Assembly (NCBI GenBank): GCA_963730585.1
Contig: CAVSSL010000007.1
Location: 19,229 to 83,228 of the forward strand
DNA length: 64,000 nt
Reading direction: 5' to 3'
Source: Pedococcus_A sp963730585
GTDB lineage: Bacteria; Actinomycetota; Actinomycetes; Actinomycetales; Dermatophilaceae
Shown here: piece by piece, positions 18,128 through 27,204 of the stretch
How positions within the stretch are numbered: position 1 is the first letter of the stretch
How the letters are laid out: each line of letters begins with the position of its first letter
Notes under the pieces: generated by a model
What the model was told of the DNA's origin: nothing
The model's database searches: none
The model's input: the letters and a program-made list of their open reading frames with translations, nothing else
Position numbers and translations under genes: made by a program

Positions 18128-19126
18128 TCACTTCTCGCTGTCGAGCATGGACATCTGCATCGCGTCGTAACGCGTGCCGGCAGCGGCCTCGGCCGGCACG
18201 GCGGCCTCGATCGCGGCGAGGTCATTCTCGCCCAGCACCAGCCCGACGGCGCCGAGGGACTCGCTGAGCCGGTCACGGCGGCGGGCGCCCACCAGCGGCA
18301 CGATGTCGTCGCCACGGGACAGCACCCAGGCGATCGCGACCTGGGCCACGGTGGCGCCGCGCGCGGCGGCGACCTCGCGGAGCGCCTCGACGAGGGTGAG
18401 GTTGCGCTCGAGGTTCTCGCCGGAGAAGCGGGGGAGGTGGCCGCGGAAGTCCCGCTGCCCCTGGCCGGGTGCCCAGTGGCCCGAGATCAGGCCCCGGGAG
18501 AGCACGCCGTATGCCGTGATGCCGGTGCCCAGCTCGCGCGCCGTGGGGAGGATGTCGGCCTCGATGCCGCGGGAGATGAGCGAGTACTCGATCTGCAGGT
18601 CCGCGATGGGGTGCACGGCGGCGGCGCGGCGCAGCGTCTCCGCGCCCACCTCGGAGAGCCCGATGTGGCGGACCCAGCCCTCCTTGACCAGGTCGGCCAG
18701 GGCGCCGACGGTCTCCTCGACGGGCACGGTCGGGTCGAGGCGGGCCGGCCGGTAGATGTCGACGTGGTCGGTGCCGAGCCGGCGCAGGGTGTAGGCGAGG
18801 GCGTTCTTGATGGCGACGGGCCGGGTGTCGACGCCGTTCCAGCTGCCGTCCGGGCCGCGGAGCACGCCGAACTTGACGCTGATGACGGCGTTCTCGCGGT
18901 TGCGGCCGCGCAGGGCGTCGCGCAGCAGCAGCTCGTTGTGGCCCATGCCGTAGAAGTCGCCGGTGTCGAGCAGGGTGACGCCGGCGTCGAGCGCGGCCTG
19001 GATGGTGGCGACGCTCTCGGCCTCGTCAGCGGGGCCGTAGAGGTCGGACATGCCCATCAGGCCGAGGCCGAGGGCGGAGACGGCGGGCCCGGTGGACCCG
19101 AGGGTGCGCTGGGGGAGGGTGCTCAT
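18128..19126 (-). CDS. Aldo/keto reductase
   Basis: 332-residue TIM-barrel oxidoreductase of the AKR superfamily, NADPH-dependent by family. The start chosen is MSTLPQRTLG. Seen: GLGLMGMSDLYGP, the catalytic Asp and Tyr in LLDTGDFYGMGHNELLL, the Lys in ISVKFGVLRGP, strand DHVDIYRPARLDP, GLSEVGAETLRRA, and the cofactor-binding C-terminal segment IVPLVGARRRDRL. It resembles AKR13/YakC-type enzymes. Physiological substrate unknown; pairing with a TetR gene suggests induction by a toxic carbonyl or xenobiotic. Confidence 0.88.
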   Translation of the reverse strand: MSTLPQRTLGSTGPAVSALGLGLMGMSDLYGPADEAESVATIQAALDAGVTLLDTGDFYGMGHNELLLRDALRGRNRENAVISVKFGVLRGPDGSWNGVDTRPVAIKNALAYTLRRLGTDHVDIYRPARLDPTVPVEETVGALADLVKEGWVRHIGLSEVGAETLRRAAAVHPIADLQIEYSLISRGIEADILPTARELGTGITAYGVLSRGLISGHWAPGQGQRDFRGHLPRFSGENLERNLTLVEALREVAAARGATVAQVAIAWVLSRGDDIVPLVGARRRDRLSESLGAVGLVLGENDLAAIEAAVPAEAAAGTRYDAMQMSMLDSEK

Positions 19127-19139
19127 GTCATCGAGGGTA

Positions 19140-19171
19140 GATGACGAATGACAGATTTCAAATTCTGTCAC
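19140..19171 (-). promoter_or_regulatory. Promoter and palindromic operator of the AKR-TetR operon
   Basis: On the - strand TTGAAA and TACCCT are separated by 16 bp, placing the transcription start very close to the reductase ATG. An interrupted palindrome, TGACAGA...TCTGTCA (7-bp arms, 22 bp overall), overlaps the -35 region. Placement and symmetry are those of a TetR operator; binding is inferred. Confidence 0.55.
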
Positions 19172-19223
19172 TCCAAGATATGTCTACGACCTCAGGCGGC
19201 GGGATGCTTCACGCGTGGGGATG

Positions 19224-19820
19224 TCAAGCGGCGCGGTCCGCCCGGGTGGCGGCGTCGACCAGGGCTCGGGCCGAGGCCTTCGCGGCCTCCGGCGCGTCAG
19301 GGCTGGCGTCGAGCGAGCCGCTGGCCAGCCCGCCGTCGAGCAGCAGGGTCAGCGAGCGCGCCAGCGACTCGGGGTCGCGCGCCCCGGCCTGCTCGGCCAG
19401 TCCGCGCACCCACGAGAGCACCGCCGTCTTGTGCGCCACGGTGCGGTCGTGGACCGGGGTGCCGGGCTGCGACTCGGCGGCGGCGTTGATGAAGGCGCAG
19501 CCGCGGTAGCCCTCCCGCCGGCACGCGGTCCGCAGGGCGTCGAACATGCCGACGAGCTGGTCCGCGGGCTCGGGCCCGGCTGCGCCGGCCGCCTGGTGGA
19601 GCTGGCCGGTCCAGATGCCGTCCACCTTGTCGAGGTAGGCCACGACGAGGTCGTCCTTGGCCGGGAAGTGCTTGTAGAAGGTCGCCTTGGCCACGCCGGA
19701 CTCGGCGATGATCAGGTCGACCCCGACCGCCCGTATGCCGCGCGCGTAGAACAGCGCGAAGGCGGTCTCGAGGATCCGTTCGCGAGCGGCGCTGGGTCGC
19801 TCCTGGGTGGGGGTGGGCAT
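19224..19820 (-). CDS. TetR/AcrR-family regulator
   Basis: 198 residues from the ATG giving MPTPTQERPSAAR, preceded by GGAG. Helix-turn-helix in RILETAFALFYARGIRAVGV and ESGVAKATFYKHFPAKDDLV; the C-terminal part (GYRGCAFINAAAESQ) is the signature of the TetR_C_16/YcdC-like group found next to oxidoreductase genes. It diverges from the F420/NADP-reductase operon, and two strong palindromes lie between, so it most likely represses both itself and the divergent operon. Confidence 0.88.
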   Translation of the reverse strand: MPTPTQERPSAARERILETAFALFYARGIRAVGVDLIIAESGVAKATFYKHFPAKDDLVVAYLDKVDGIWTGQLHQAAGAAGPEPADQLVGMFDALRTACRREGYRGCAFINAAAESQPGTPVHDRTVAHKTAVLSWVRGLAEQAGARDPESLARSLTLLLDGGLASGSLDASPDAPEAAKASARALVDAATRADRAA

Positions 19821-19862
19821 CGAGCTCCTCCGTGGGCCGGCGTGTCGAGGTCCCAGCATACC

Positions 19863-19922
19863 TTGCAAGTAGACAGATCTGTCTGTTAGGTTTCCTGCAT
19901 CGCGGTAGACAGACCTGTCTAC
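19863..19922. promoter_or_regulatory. Divergent promoter region with two TetR-type operators
   Basis: Two near-identical palindromes, AGACAGATCTGTCT (19871-19884) and GTAGACAGACCTGTCTAC (19905-19922), 34 bp apart start to start. The first sits inside the spacer of a + strand promoter with TTGCAA (19863) and TAGGTT (19887). Classic layout for a self-regulating TetR protein controlling a divergent operon. Confidence 0.75.
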
Positions 19923-19982
19923 TTCACGTTCCGTGAACGTCGCGACCCAGACGTCCCACCACTCGGACCACCAGGAGTCCCC

Positions 19983-20660
19983 ATGAACATCGCAGTCCTC
20001 GGCACCGGCATGGTCGGCCAGGCCCTCGCCGCCCGCCTCCTCGAGCTCGGCCACGACGTCGTCGTCGGCACCCGCGACCCCGAGGCCAGCCGTGGCCGCA
20101 CCGAGCCCGACGGCATGGGCAACCCGCCCTTCAGCGCCTGGCTCGAGGCCCACCCCGCCGCCGGCCTGGCCACCTTCGCCGACGCCGCCGCAGGGGCGGA
20201 GCTCGTCGTCAACGCGACCAGCGGGGACGGCGCCATCCCGGCGCTCGAGCTGGCCGGTGCCGACAACCTCGCCGGCAAGGTCCTCCTCGACATCTCGAAC
20301 CCGCTCGACTTCTCGGCCGGCTTCCCTCCCACCCTGTTCGTCAAGGACACCGACTCGCTCGGCGAGCAGATCCAGCGCGCCTTCCCGCAGGCCCGCGTCG
20401 TCAAGACCCTCAACACCCTCAACGCCTCCCTGATGGTCAACCCCAAGGACCTCGGCCAGGAGTCGTCGGTCTTCGTCTCGGGCAACGACGAGGCGGCCAA
20501 GGCGACGGTCACCGAGCTGCTGGAGAGCTTCGGCCACACCGACGTCATCGACCTCGGCGACATCAGCACCGCCCGCGGCACCGAGATGCTGCTCCCGGTG
20601 TGGCTGCGCCTCTGGGGTGCCCTCGGCACGCCGGCGTTCAACTTCAAGATCGTCCGCTGA
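19983..20660 (+). CDS. F420/NADP-type oxidoreductase, NAD(P)-binding protein (copy 1)
   Basis: 225 residues. The N-terminal Rossmann motif NIAVLGTGMVGQALAARL continues into GTRDPEASRGRTE, the pattern of NADPH:F420 oxidoreductase-like and NAD(P)-binding proteins; later DISNPLDFSAGFPPTLF and KTLNTLNASLMVNP. The family moves hydride between NADP(H) and a flavin such as F420, though many members are uncharacterised. First gene of an operon with an SDR, a luciferase-like enzyme and a paralogue (about 70% identical by eye) at 22505; the paralogue's presence argues for a local duplication. Expected to be controlled by the divergent TetR protein. Confidence 0.82.
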   Translation: MNIAVLGTGMVGQALAARLLELGHDVVVGTRDPEASRGRTEPDGMGNPPFSAWLEAHPAAGLATFADAAAGAELVVNATSGDGAIPALELAGADNLAGKVLLDISNPLDFSAGFPPTLFVKDTDSLGEQIQRAFPQARVVKTLNTLNASLMVNPKDLGQESSVFVSGNDEAAKATVTELLESFGHTDVIDLGDISTARGTEMLLPVWLRLWGALGTPAFNFKIVR

Positions 20661-20662
20661 CC

Positions 20663-21547
20663 ATGACCACCACTGCCCAGCCCATGACCGGGCGCACGGT
20701 GCTCGTCACGGGCGGGACCGGCGGGATCGGCGAGGCCACGGCTCGTGGCCTCGCCGGTCTCGGCGCCCGAGTCGGCATCGTCGGGCGCGACGAGGCCAGG
20801 GCGCGAGCGGCAGCCGAGCGCATCCGCGGGGCGGGCGGGGAGGTCGACGTCTTCACCGCCGACCTCTCGGCGCAGCGGGAGGTGCGCGCGCTGGCCGAAC
20901 AGGTGCTCGCGGCATACCCCCGCCTCGACGTCCTCGTGAACAACGTGGGCGGCTACTGGGCCCACCGGCACCCGACCGAGGACGGGCTGGAGCGCACCTT
21001 CGCCGTCAACCACCTCGCGCCGTTCCTGCTGACCAACCTGCTGCTCGACCGGCTGCGCGAGAGCGCTCCGGCCCGCGTCGTCACGGTGTCGTCGGGGGCG
21101 CAGGCCATGGGGCGCATCGACTTCGACGACCTGCAGGGCGAGGCCGGCTACAACGGCCAGCGGGCCTACAACCAGTCCAAGCTCGCCAACGTGCTGTTCA
21201 CCTACGAGCTCGCCCGACGGCTCGAGGGCTCGGGCGTGACCGCGAACGTCCTCCACCCCGGCGTCGTCCGCACGGCGTTCGGCCAGGAGGACTCGCAGGG
21301 CTGGATGCGGCTGATGCTGCCGGTCATGCGACCGTTCATGAAGAGCCCGGAGAAGGGCGCCCGCACCTCGATCCACCTCGCCTCCTCGCCCGAGGTCGAG
21401 GGCGTCACCGGCCAGTACTTCGCGAACGAGCAGCCGAAGCGCTCCTCGAAGGCGTCCTACGACACCGAGGCGGCCGCACGTCTGTGGCGGGTCTCCGCCG
21501 AGCTGGTGGGCCTGCCGTCCGCCTCCGCACGACGAGGGCAGGCGTGA
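20663..21547 (+). CDS. Short-chain dehydrogenase/reductase
   Basis: 294 residues, ATG two bases after the preceding stop. Classical SDR: cofactor motif TGGTGGIGEA, NNVGG (NNAG variant), catalytic Ser in VTVSSGAQAMG and the YxxxK pair in YNQSKLANVLFTYELA. Closest in layout to retinol-dehydrogenase-like SDRs. The stop overlaps the next start (TGATG). Confidence 0.9.
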   Translation: MTTTAQPMTGRTVLVTGGTGGIGEATARGLAGLGARVGIVGRDEARARAAAERIRGAGGEVDVFTADLSAQREVRALAEQVLAAYPRLDVLVNNVGGYWAHRHPTEDGLERTFAVNHLAPFLLTNLLLDRLRESAPARVVTVSSGAQAMGRIDFDDLQGEAGYNGQRAYNQSKLANVLFTYELARRLEGSGVTANVLHPGVVRTAFGQEDSQGWMRLMLPVMRPFMKSPEKGARTSIHLASSPEVEGVTGQYFANEQPKRSSKASYDTEAAARLWRVSAELVGLPSASARRGQA

Positions 21548-22441
21548 TGGACGTCGGCGTTCACCTCGTCAACTTCGACGCCCCCGAGGGGCCGGCGGAC
21601 GATCGCACCGACGCTGGCCCGCGCCGCCGAGGCCGCCGAACGGGCCGGCGTGGCCAACATCTCGGTCATGGACCACTACCTGCAGATCGGCGGGATGGGC
21701 CTCGGCGACGTGGACGCGCCGATGCTCGAGGGCTACACCACCCTGGGCTTCCTGGCCGCCCGCACGCGCACCGTCGAGCTGCAGCTCCTGGTCACCGGCG
21801 TCATGTACCGCCACCCGGGGCTGCTCGCGAAGATCGTCGCCACCCTGGACGTGCTGTCCGGCGGCCGGGCGGTGCTCGGCCTCGGTGCCGGGTGGTACGA
21901 ACGGGAGCACGCGGCCTACGGGGTGCCCTTCCCACCGCTGGCCGAGCGGTTCGAACGGCTCGAGGAGACGCTGCAGATCGTGCGCCAGACCTGGAGCCCG
22001 GACAACGGGCCCTGGGTCGGGCGGCACTACCAGCTCGCCGAGACGATCTGCTCGCCGCACCCGCTGCGGCGCGTGCCGGTCATGGTGGGCGGCTCGGGGG
22101 AGCGCAAGACCCTGCGGCTGGTCGCGCGGTACGCCGACGCCTGCAACCTCTTCGCCGGGCCGCAGTCGCCGCCGGCCGCGGTGGCCGCCAAGCTCGAGGT
22201 GCTCCGCGCGCACTGCGAGCGGGAGGGCACCGACTTCGACGGCATCCGCAAGACCGTCCTGTGGGCCGCTGGGCTCGACCCCACCACCGCTGCGGGAGGC
22301 GCCGCCTTCGCCGCGCAGATGGAGGGGTATGCCGCGGTGGGCGTCAGCGACGTGCACGTGATGCCGTGGTCCGGCGACCCGGTGCCGTTCATCGACGGCC
22401 TCGGTGAGCACGTCGTCCCCCGGCTCGCCGAGCTGTCCTGA
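21547..22441 (+). CDS. Luciferase-like (probable F420-dependent) oxidoreductase, apparent frameshift
   Basis: TIM-barrel luciferase-like monooxygenase family, about 297 residues once repaired. ATG overlaps the SDR stop. It starts MDVGVHLVNFDAPEGPA, then the frame breaks near 21597; dropping one G in CCGGCGGACGATC yields ATIAPTLARAAEAAERAG and joins the long downstream frame (NISVMDHYLQIGGMG, LGAGWYEREHAAYG, VMVGGSGERKTLRLVARYAD). The GxGxxWxxxEH... segment and VGGSGE are typical of F420-dependent members. Together with two F420/NADP-type reductases it suggests a small F420 redox system. Substrate unknown. Confidence 0.86.
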
Positions 22442-22504
22442 CCATCCCCGAGGCAGCGGGGTGCCAGCATGGGGGCGCAGGTCCAGGTCGGACGGAGGAG
22501 CCCC

Positions 22505-23182
22505 ATGAAGATCGCAGTGCTCGGCACCGGGATGGTCGGCAAGCACCTCGCCGCCGCGCTGGCCCGGCTCGGCCACGACGTGCGCATCGGCACCCGCGAC
22601 CCCGAGGAGACCATGGCGCGCGGCGGTGGCCGCGGCCCGGAGGACCCGCCCTTCTCGGCGTGGTCGGCCGACCACCCGCAGGTGGGGCTCGAGCCGTTCG
22701 CCCGCGCCGCGGCCCACGGCGAGCTGGTGGTCAACGCCATCGACGGCGGCGTCTCGCTGGCCGGGCTCGACCTCGCCGGCGCCGACAACCTCGCCGGCAA
22801 GGTGCTCATGGACATCTCCAACCCGCTCGACTTCTCGCAGGGCTTCCCACCCACCCTGTTCGTCAAGGACACCGACTCGCTCGGCGAGCAGATCCAGCGC
22901 GCCCACCCACGGGCGAAGGTCGTCAAGACGCTCAACACCCTGACCGCCCACCTCATGGTCAACCCGCAGGTGCTGGGGGAGGAGACGACGGTGTTCGTTT
23001 CGGGCAACGACGCCGACGCGAAGGCCACGGTCGGCGCGCTGCTCGAGAGCTTCGGGCACACCGACGTCATCGACCTCGGCGACATCACCACCTCCCGGGG
23101 CACCGAGATGATGATGCCGGTGTGGCTGCAGTTGATGCAGGTGCTGGGCACCGGCTCCTTCAACTACAAGATCGTGCGCTGA
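22505..23182 (+). CDS. F420/NADP-type oxidoreductase, NAD(P)-binding protein (copy 2)
   Basis: 225 residues, ATG after GGAGGAG. Same layout as the gene at 19983: KIAVLGTGMVGKHLAAALA, GTRDPEETMARGG, DISNPLDFSQGFPPTLFVKD, SLGEQIQRAHPRAKVVKTLN, and an almost identical C-terminus (TEMMMPVWLQLMQVLG, FNYKIVR). Conservation is strongest in the middle and the C-terminal third; the main divergence is in the segment after residue 30 and around AAAHGELVVNAIDGG. Probably a tandem duplicate retained for a different partner. Confidence 0.82.
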   Translation: MKIAVLGTGMVGKHLAAALARLGHDVRIGTRDPEETMARGGGRGPEDPPFSAWSADHPQVGLEPFARAAAHGELVVNAIDGGVSLAGLDLAGADNLAGKVLMDISNPLDFSQGFPPTLFVKDTDSLGEQIQRAHPRAKVVKTLNTLTAHLMVNPQVLGEETTVFVSGNDADAKATVGALLESFGHTDVIDLGDITTSRGTEMMMPVWLQLMQVLGTGSFNYKIVR

Positions 23183-23227
23183 CGCCCATCGCGGGTGGCG
23201 CCGGCCGGGCGCAATAGGCTGGGACCC

Positions 23228-24025
23228 ATGAGCCCGGTCTACGACTGCAGCACCGAGTCCGGCCGCGCCGAGGGCGTGGCCAAGGCCGTCGAGGCGGTGC
23301 GCGACGGCGAGGTCGTCGTCATCCCCACCGACACCGTCTACGGCATCGGCGCCGACGCGTTCAACCAGGACGCCGTCGCCGCCGTCCTCGCCGCCAAGGG
23401 ACGGGGGAGGGACATGCCGCCGCCGGTGCTGGTGCCCAACATCCGCACCGTCGACGGGCTGGCCACCGACGTCCCGGCCTGGGCGCGCGACCTCATCAAG
23501 GCGTTCTGGCCCGGCCCACTCACCCTGGTCTTCAAGGCGCAGAGCTCGCTGATGTGGGACCTCGGCGAGACCAACGGCACGGTGGCGCTGCGGATGCCCC
23601 AGGACGACATCGCCCTCGAGGTGCTCGCCGAGGTCGGCCCGATGGCCGTCACCAGTGCGAACCTCACCGGCCAGCCCGCCGCCACCACCGTCAGCGACGC
23701 GGCCGCCCAGCTCGGCGCCGCCGTGAAGGTCTACCTCGACGGCGGCCACCGCGCGGCCAACATCCCCTCGACCATCGTCGACTGCACGGGCGAGCGCCCG
23801 GAGGTGCTGCGGGTCGGGGCGCTGAGCGAGGAGCAGCTCGACGAGGTGCTCGCGACGCACTTCCCGCCGGAGGCCGAGGAGCCGCCGTACCCCACCTACA
23901 GCACGGGGATGGCCACCGACGAGGGATCGGACGGCGAGCGAGTGGACACCGACCAGGACGCCCAGCCCGACGGCATACAGTTGCCTGCGGACTCGACCAC
24001 AGCGGCAGGAGAGCAGCAGTCATGA
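23228..24025 (+). CDS. Threonylcarbamoyl-AMP synthase (Sua5/YrdC)
   Basis: Makes threonylcarbamoyl-AMP for the universal t6A37 tRNA modification. 265 residues. YrdC core: VVVIPTDTVYGIGADA, LLAKGRGRDMPPPVLVPN-like segment, KAFWPGPLTLVF, VALRMPQDD and MAVTSANLTGQPAATT. The last 50 residues are an acidic, low-complexity tail instead of a full Sua5 domain. The stop overlaps glyA (ATGA). Confidence 0.93.
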   Translation: MSPVYDCSTESGRAEGVAKAVEAVRDGEVVVIPTDTVYGIGADAFNQDAVAAVLAAKGRGRDMPPPVLVPNIRTVDGLATDVPAWARDLIKAFWPGPLTLVFKAQSSLMWDLGETNGTVALRMPQDDIALEVLAEVGPMAVTSANLTGQPAATTVSDAAAQLGAAVKVYLDGGHRAANIPSTIVDCTGERPEVLRVGALSEEQLDEVLATHFPPEAEEPPYPTYSTGMATDEGSDGERVDTDQDAQPDGIQLPADSTTAAGEQQS

Positions 24026-25308
24026 CCTCATCGAGCGACGACACCTTCTACGGCTCCGACTTCGGCGCCCTGCAGTCCTTCGACCCCGACATCGCCGGGG
24101 TGCTGCTCTCGGAGCTCGACCGCATCCGCGGCGGGCTGCAGCTCATCGCCAGCGAGAACCTCTCCAGCCCGGCCGTGCTGACCGCTCTCGGCTCGACGCT
24201 GTCCAACAAGTACGCCGAGGGCTACCCGGGCCGCCGCTACTACGGCGGGTGCTCGGAGGTCGACAAGGCCGAGCAGATCGCCATCGACCGGTGCACGGCG
24301 CTCTTCGACGCCGACCACGCCAACGTCCAGCCGCACTCGGGCGCCAGCGCCAACCAGGCGGTCTACGGCGCGTTCATGGTGCCGGGCGACACCATCCTCG
24401 CGATGAGCCTGCCGCACGGTGGCCACCTGACCCACGGCACCAAGGTCTCCTTCTCCGGCAAGTGGTTCAACGCCGTGCACTACGGCGTCGACAAGGAGAC
24501 CGAGGACATCGACTACGACCAGGTGGCCGAGCTCGCCCGTGAGCACCGGCCCAAGGTGATCCTCGCCGGCGGGTCCGCGATCCCGCGCCTCATCGACTTC
24601 GAGTTCTTCCGCAACCTCGCCGACGAGATCGGCGCGATCTTCTGGGTCGACGCCGCGCACTTCATCGGACTCGTCGCCGGCAAGGCGATCCCGAGCCCCG
24701 TGCCGTGGGCCGACGTCGTCTCCTTCACCACGCACAAGGTGCTGCGCGGCCCGCGCTCCGGCGCCATCGTCTGCAAGGAGGAGCACGCCGCCAAGATCGA
24801 CAAGGCCGTCTTCCCGATGATGCAGGGCGGCCCGCAGATGCACACCATCGCCGCCAAGGCCGTGAACTTCAAGGAGTGCGGCACCCCCGAGTACGCCGCC
24901 TACGCCAAGCAGGTCATCGCCAACGCGCAGCAGCTCGCGGCGACGCTGGGGGAGAACGGCATCCGCCCGACGACCGGCGGCACCGACACCCACCTGAGCC
25001 TGCACGACCTCCAGGGCGTCGGCGTCACGGGCAAGGAGGCCGAGGAGCGCTCCGACGCCGCCGGCATCGTGCTCAACAAGAACGCCATCCCCTTCGACCC
25101 GCAGAAGCCGAACATCGCCTCGGGCATCCGCGTCGGCACCCCCTGCGTCACCACCCAGGGCATGGGCACCGAGGAGATGAAGGTCATCGGCCAGCTCATC
25201 GCCACGGCCGTCACCAAGGGCGACGCCGACCCGGACCACGCGGTCTCCAAGGAGGTCCGCGCCCAGGTGACGGAGCTCGTGACGCGCTTCCCGGCATACC
25301 CCCGCTGA
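24022..25308 (+). CDS. glyA: Serine hydroxymethyltransferase
   Basis: PLP enzyme converting serine and tetrahydrofolate to glycine and methylene-THF. 428 residues; ATG after AGGAGAG, overlapping the sua5 end by four bases. Features: SENLSSPAVLTALGS, YAEGYPGRRYYGGC, PHSGASANQAVYGA, and the PLP lysine in SFTTHKVLRGPRSG (Val where many have Thr). The C-terminal folate-side segment NAIPFDPQKPNIASGIRVGT is intact. Confidence 0.97.
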   Translation: MTSSSDDTFYGSDFGALQSFDPDIAGVLLSELDRIRGGLQLIASENLSSPAVLTALGSTLSNKYAEGYPGRRYYGGCSEVDKAEQIAIDRCTALFDADHANVQPHSGASANQAVYGAFMVPGDTILAMSLPHGGHLTHGTKVSFSGKWFNAVHYGVDKETEDIDYDQVAELAREHRPKVILAGGSAIPRLIDFEFFRNLADEIGAIFWVDAAHFIGLVAGKAIPSPVPWADVVSFTTHKVLRGPRSGAIVCKEEHAAKIDKAVFPMMQGGPQMHTIAAKAVNFKECGTPEYAAYAKQVIANAQQLAATLGENGIRPTTGGTDTHLSLHDLQGVGVTGKEAEERSDAAGIVLNKNAIPFDPQKPNIASGIRVGTPCVTTQGMGTEEMKVIGQLIATAVTKGDADPDHAVSKEVRAQVTELVTRFPAYPR

Positions 25309-25339
25309 CCCCGGCGAGCGGACGCAAAGGCGCGCCCCG

Positions 25340-26458
25340 TTGAGGGAGTATCTCCTCGTCCTGATGGTGGCGGCGGTCATCACGTACGCAGCGACCCCGC
25401 TGCTGCGCGCCATCGCCGTCAAGACCGGGGCGTTCACGCCGGTGCGCGACCGCGACGTGCACAGCACGCCCATCCCGCGCCTCGGCGGGGTGGCGATCTT
25501 CCTCGGGTTCGCTGCGTCGATGCTCGCGGCGAGCCACCTCCCGCGGCTCGGGCAGGTCTTCGAGACCGGGCCCGAGCTCAAGGGCGTGCTGTGGGGCGCG
25601 GCCCTGGTCTGCCTGGTCGGTGCCGTCGACGACATCCATGAGCTCGACCCGCTGACGAAGCTCGGCGGACAGATGATCGCGGCCGGCTTCATGGCGTTCC
25701 AGGGCGTGCAGCTGTTCTCGCTGCCGCTGGGCGGGGTGACCGTGCTGCCGCTGCCGGTCATGGTGGCCCTGACCGTGCTGACGGTGCTGGTCATGACCAA
25801 CGCGGTGAACTTCATCGACGGCCTCGACGGCCTCGCCGCCGGCGTGGTCGGCATCGCGGCGTCGTCGTTCTTCGTCTACAGCTACCTGATCTCGCGCAGC
25901 TACGACCCGCCGAACGTGTTCTCGTCGGCGACGTTCATCTCGGCGGCGCTGATCGGCTGCTGCCTGGGCTTCCTGCCGCACAACTTCCACCCGGCGCGCC
26001 TGTTCATGGGCGACTCCGGGGCGCTGCTGCTCGGCCTCCTCCTCGCGGCCGCCACCATCTCGACCACCGGCAGCGTCACGCCCACCGACGTCAGCACCAA
26101 CGAGGTCGCGGCCACCCTGCTGCCGCTCGTGCTGCCGTTCGCGATCATCCTGCTGCCGCTCGTCGACGTCGTGCTCGCCGTCGTGCGGCGGACCCGCGCG
26201 GGCCGACGGCCGTGGCAGCCGGACGCCCTGCACCTGCACCACCGGATGCTGCAGATCGGGCACGGCCACCGACGCGCGGTCATGCTCCTGTGGCTCTGGG
26301 CGGCCGTGGCAGCGCTGGGGTCGGTGAGCTTCGTCTTCATCGACGACGCGCGCATCGCCGCCGCGGGGGTGCTCGCGGCGATCGTGGTGGCCGTGGTGCT
26401 GACCGTCTGGCTGCCGCGGTGGTCGACGCCGCGCCACCAGCCCGGCGCCCTCAGCTGA
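25340..26458 (+). CDS. wecA: Undecaprenyl/decaprenyl-phosphate GlcNAc-1-phosphate transferase (WecA/Rfe/TagO type)
   Basis: 372-residue integral membrane enzyme of the MraY/WecA superfamily, attaching GlcNAc-1-P (or a related sugar-P) to the lipid carrier for cell-wall linkage units. TTG start. Around ten membrane helices; conserved cytoplasmic motifs DDIHELDPLTK, NFIDGLDGLAAGVVG, RLFMGDSGALLLGLLL and the HLHHRML histidine motif near 300. In actinobacteria this gene conventionally sits between glyA and the atp operon, as here. Confidence 0.93.
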   Translation: MREYLLVLMVAAVITYAATPLLRAIAVKTGAFTPVRDRDVHSTPIPRLGGVAIFLGFAASMLAASHLPRLGQVFETGPELKGVLWGAALVCLVGAVDDIHELDPLTKLGGQMIAAGFMAFQGVQLFSLPLGGVTVLPLPVMVALTVLTVLVMTNAVNFIDGLDGLAAGVVGIAASSFFVYSYLISRSYDPPNVFSSATFISAALIGCCLGFLPHNFHPARLFMGDSGALLLGLLLAAATISTTGSVTPTDVSTNEVAATLLPLVLPFAIILLPLVDVVLAVVRRTRAGRRPWQPDALHLHHRMLQIGHGHRRAVMLLWLWAAVAALGSVSFVFIDDARIAAAGVLAAIVVAVVLTVWLPRWSTPRHQPGALS

Positions 26459-26484
26459 GCCGCGTTCTCAGCAGAGACGGGCAC

Positions 26485-27099
26485 TCAGCCGAGCCGCGCC
26501 TCGAGGCGGGCCCGCACCTGAGGCCACTCGTCGCGCAGGATGCTGAAGACCACCGTGTCGCGGAACGTGCCGTCGGCCCGCCGGGTGTGCCGCCGCAGCA
26601 CGCCCTCGCGGGTGGCGCCGAGCTTGGCGATGGCGGCCTGGGAGCGCTGGTTCACCGCGTCGGTCTGGATCTTCACCCGCCCGAAACCACAGTCCTCGAA
26701 CGCGTGCGCGAGCAGCAGCAGCTTGGTCTCGGGGTTGACCTGGGTGCCCCACCACCGCGAGCCATACATCGTCCAGCCGAGGTGGGCCCGCTCGTTGACG
26801 AGGTCGAGGTCGCCGAGCGAGGAGGTGCCCACCACCGTGCCGGCCTCGCCGAGCGGTCCGTCCCCGACCAGGCGCACCGTGTATGCCGTGCGGCCGGCCT
26901 CGCGCGCGGCCACGTCCTTCGCGACGCGGGCCGTCGTCTCGGCGAGGTCGACCGGTGGGGGACGCATGATGAACCCCTGCGTGTAGACGACCGGGTCGGT
27001 GAGGACGGCGTGCAGGCCCTGGGCGTCGTCGGGCTGCACGGGGTCGAGGCGCACGAAGCGGCCGACGAGCGGTTGTCCAGTGGGGGCGGTGGCTGGCAC
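26485..27099 (-). CDS. GNAT acetyltransferase (RimJ/RimL-like)
   Basis: About 204 residues from the GTG giving VPATAPTGQPLVGRF; an ATG eleven codons upstream is possible. RimJ/RimL-type N-acetyltransferase fold: VRLDPVQPDDAQGLHAVL, GWTMYGSRWWGTQVNPETK, FGRVKIQTDAVNQRSQAAIA and KLGATREGVLRRHTRRADG, the 'N.rS..a..klGf..EG' signature. Could act on a ribosomal protein or a small amine; not determinable. Convergent with wecA. Confidence 0.85.
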   Translation of the reverse strand: MPATAPTGQPLVGRFVRLDPVQPDDAQGLHAVLTDPVVYTQGFIMRPPPVDLAETTARVAKDVAAREAGRTAYTVRLVGDGPLGEAGTVVGTSSLGDLDLVNERAHLGWTMYGSRWWGTQVNPETKLLLLAHAFEDCGFGRVKIQTDAVNQRSQAAIAKLGATREGVLRRHTRRADGTFRDTVVFSILRDEWPQVRARLEARLG

Positions 27100-27204
27100 G
27101 AACGGAGGATATCCACCGCATTCCACCCACATCGGGTGACGTGTTCCCCTACGGTCGGCCCGCCGACGAGACCCGCCGGCTCCGCAACGAGGGGAAGACC
27201 CGCT

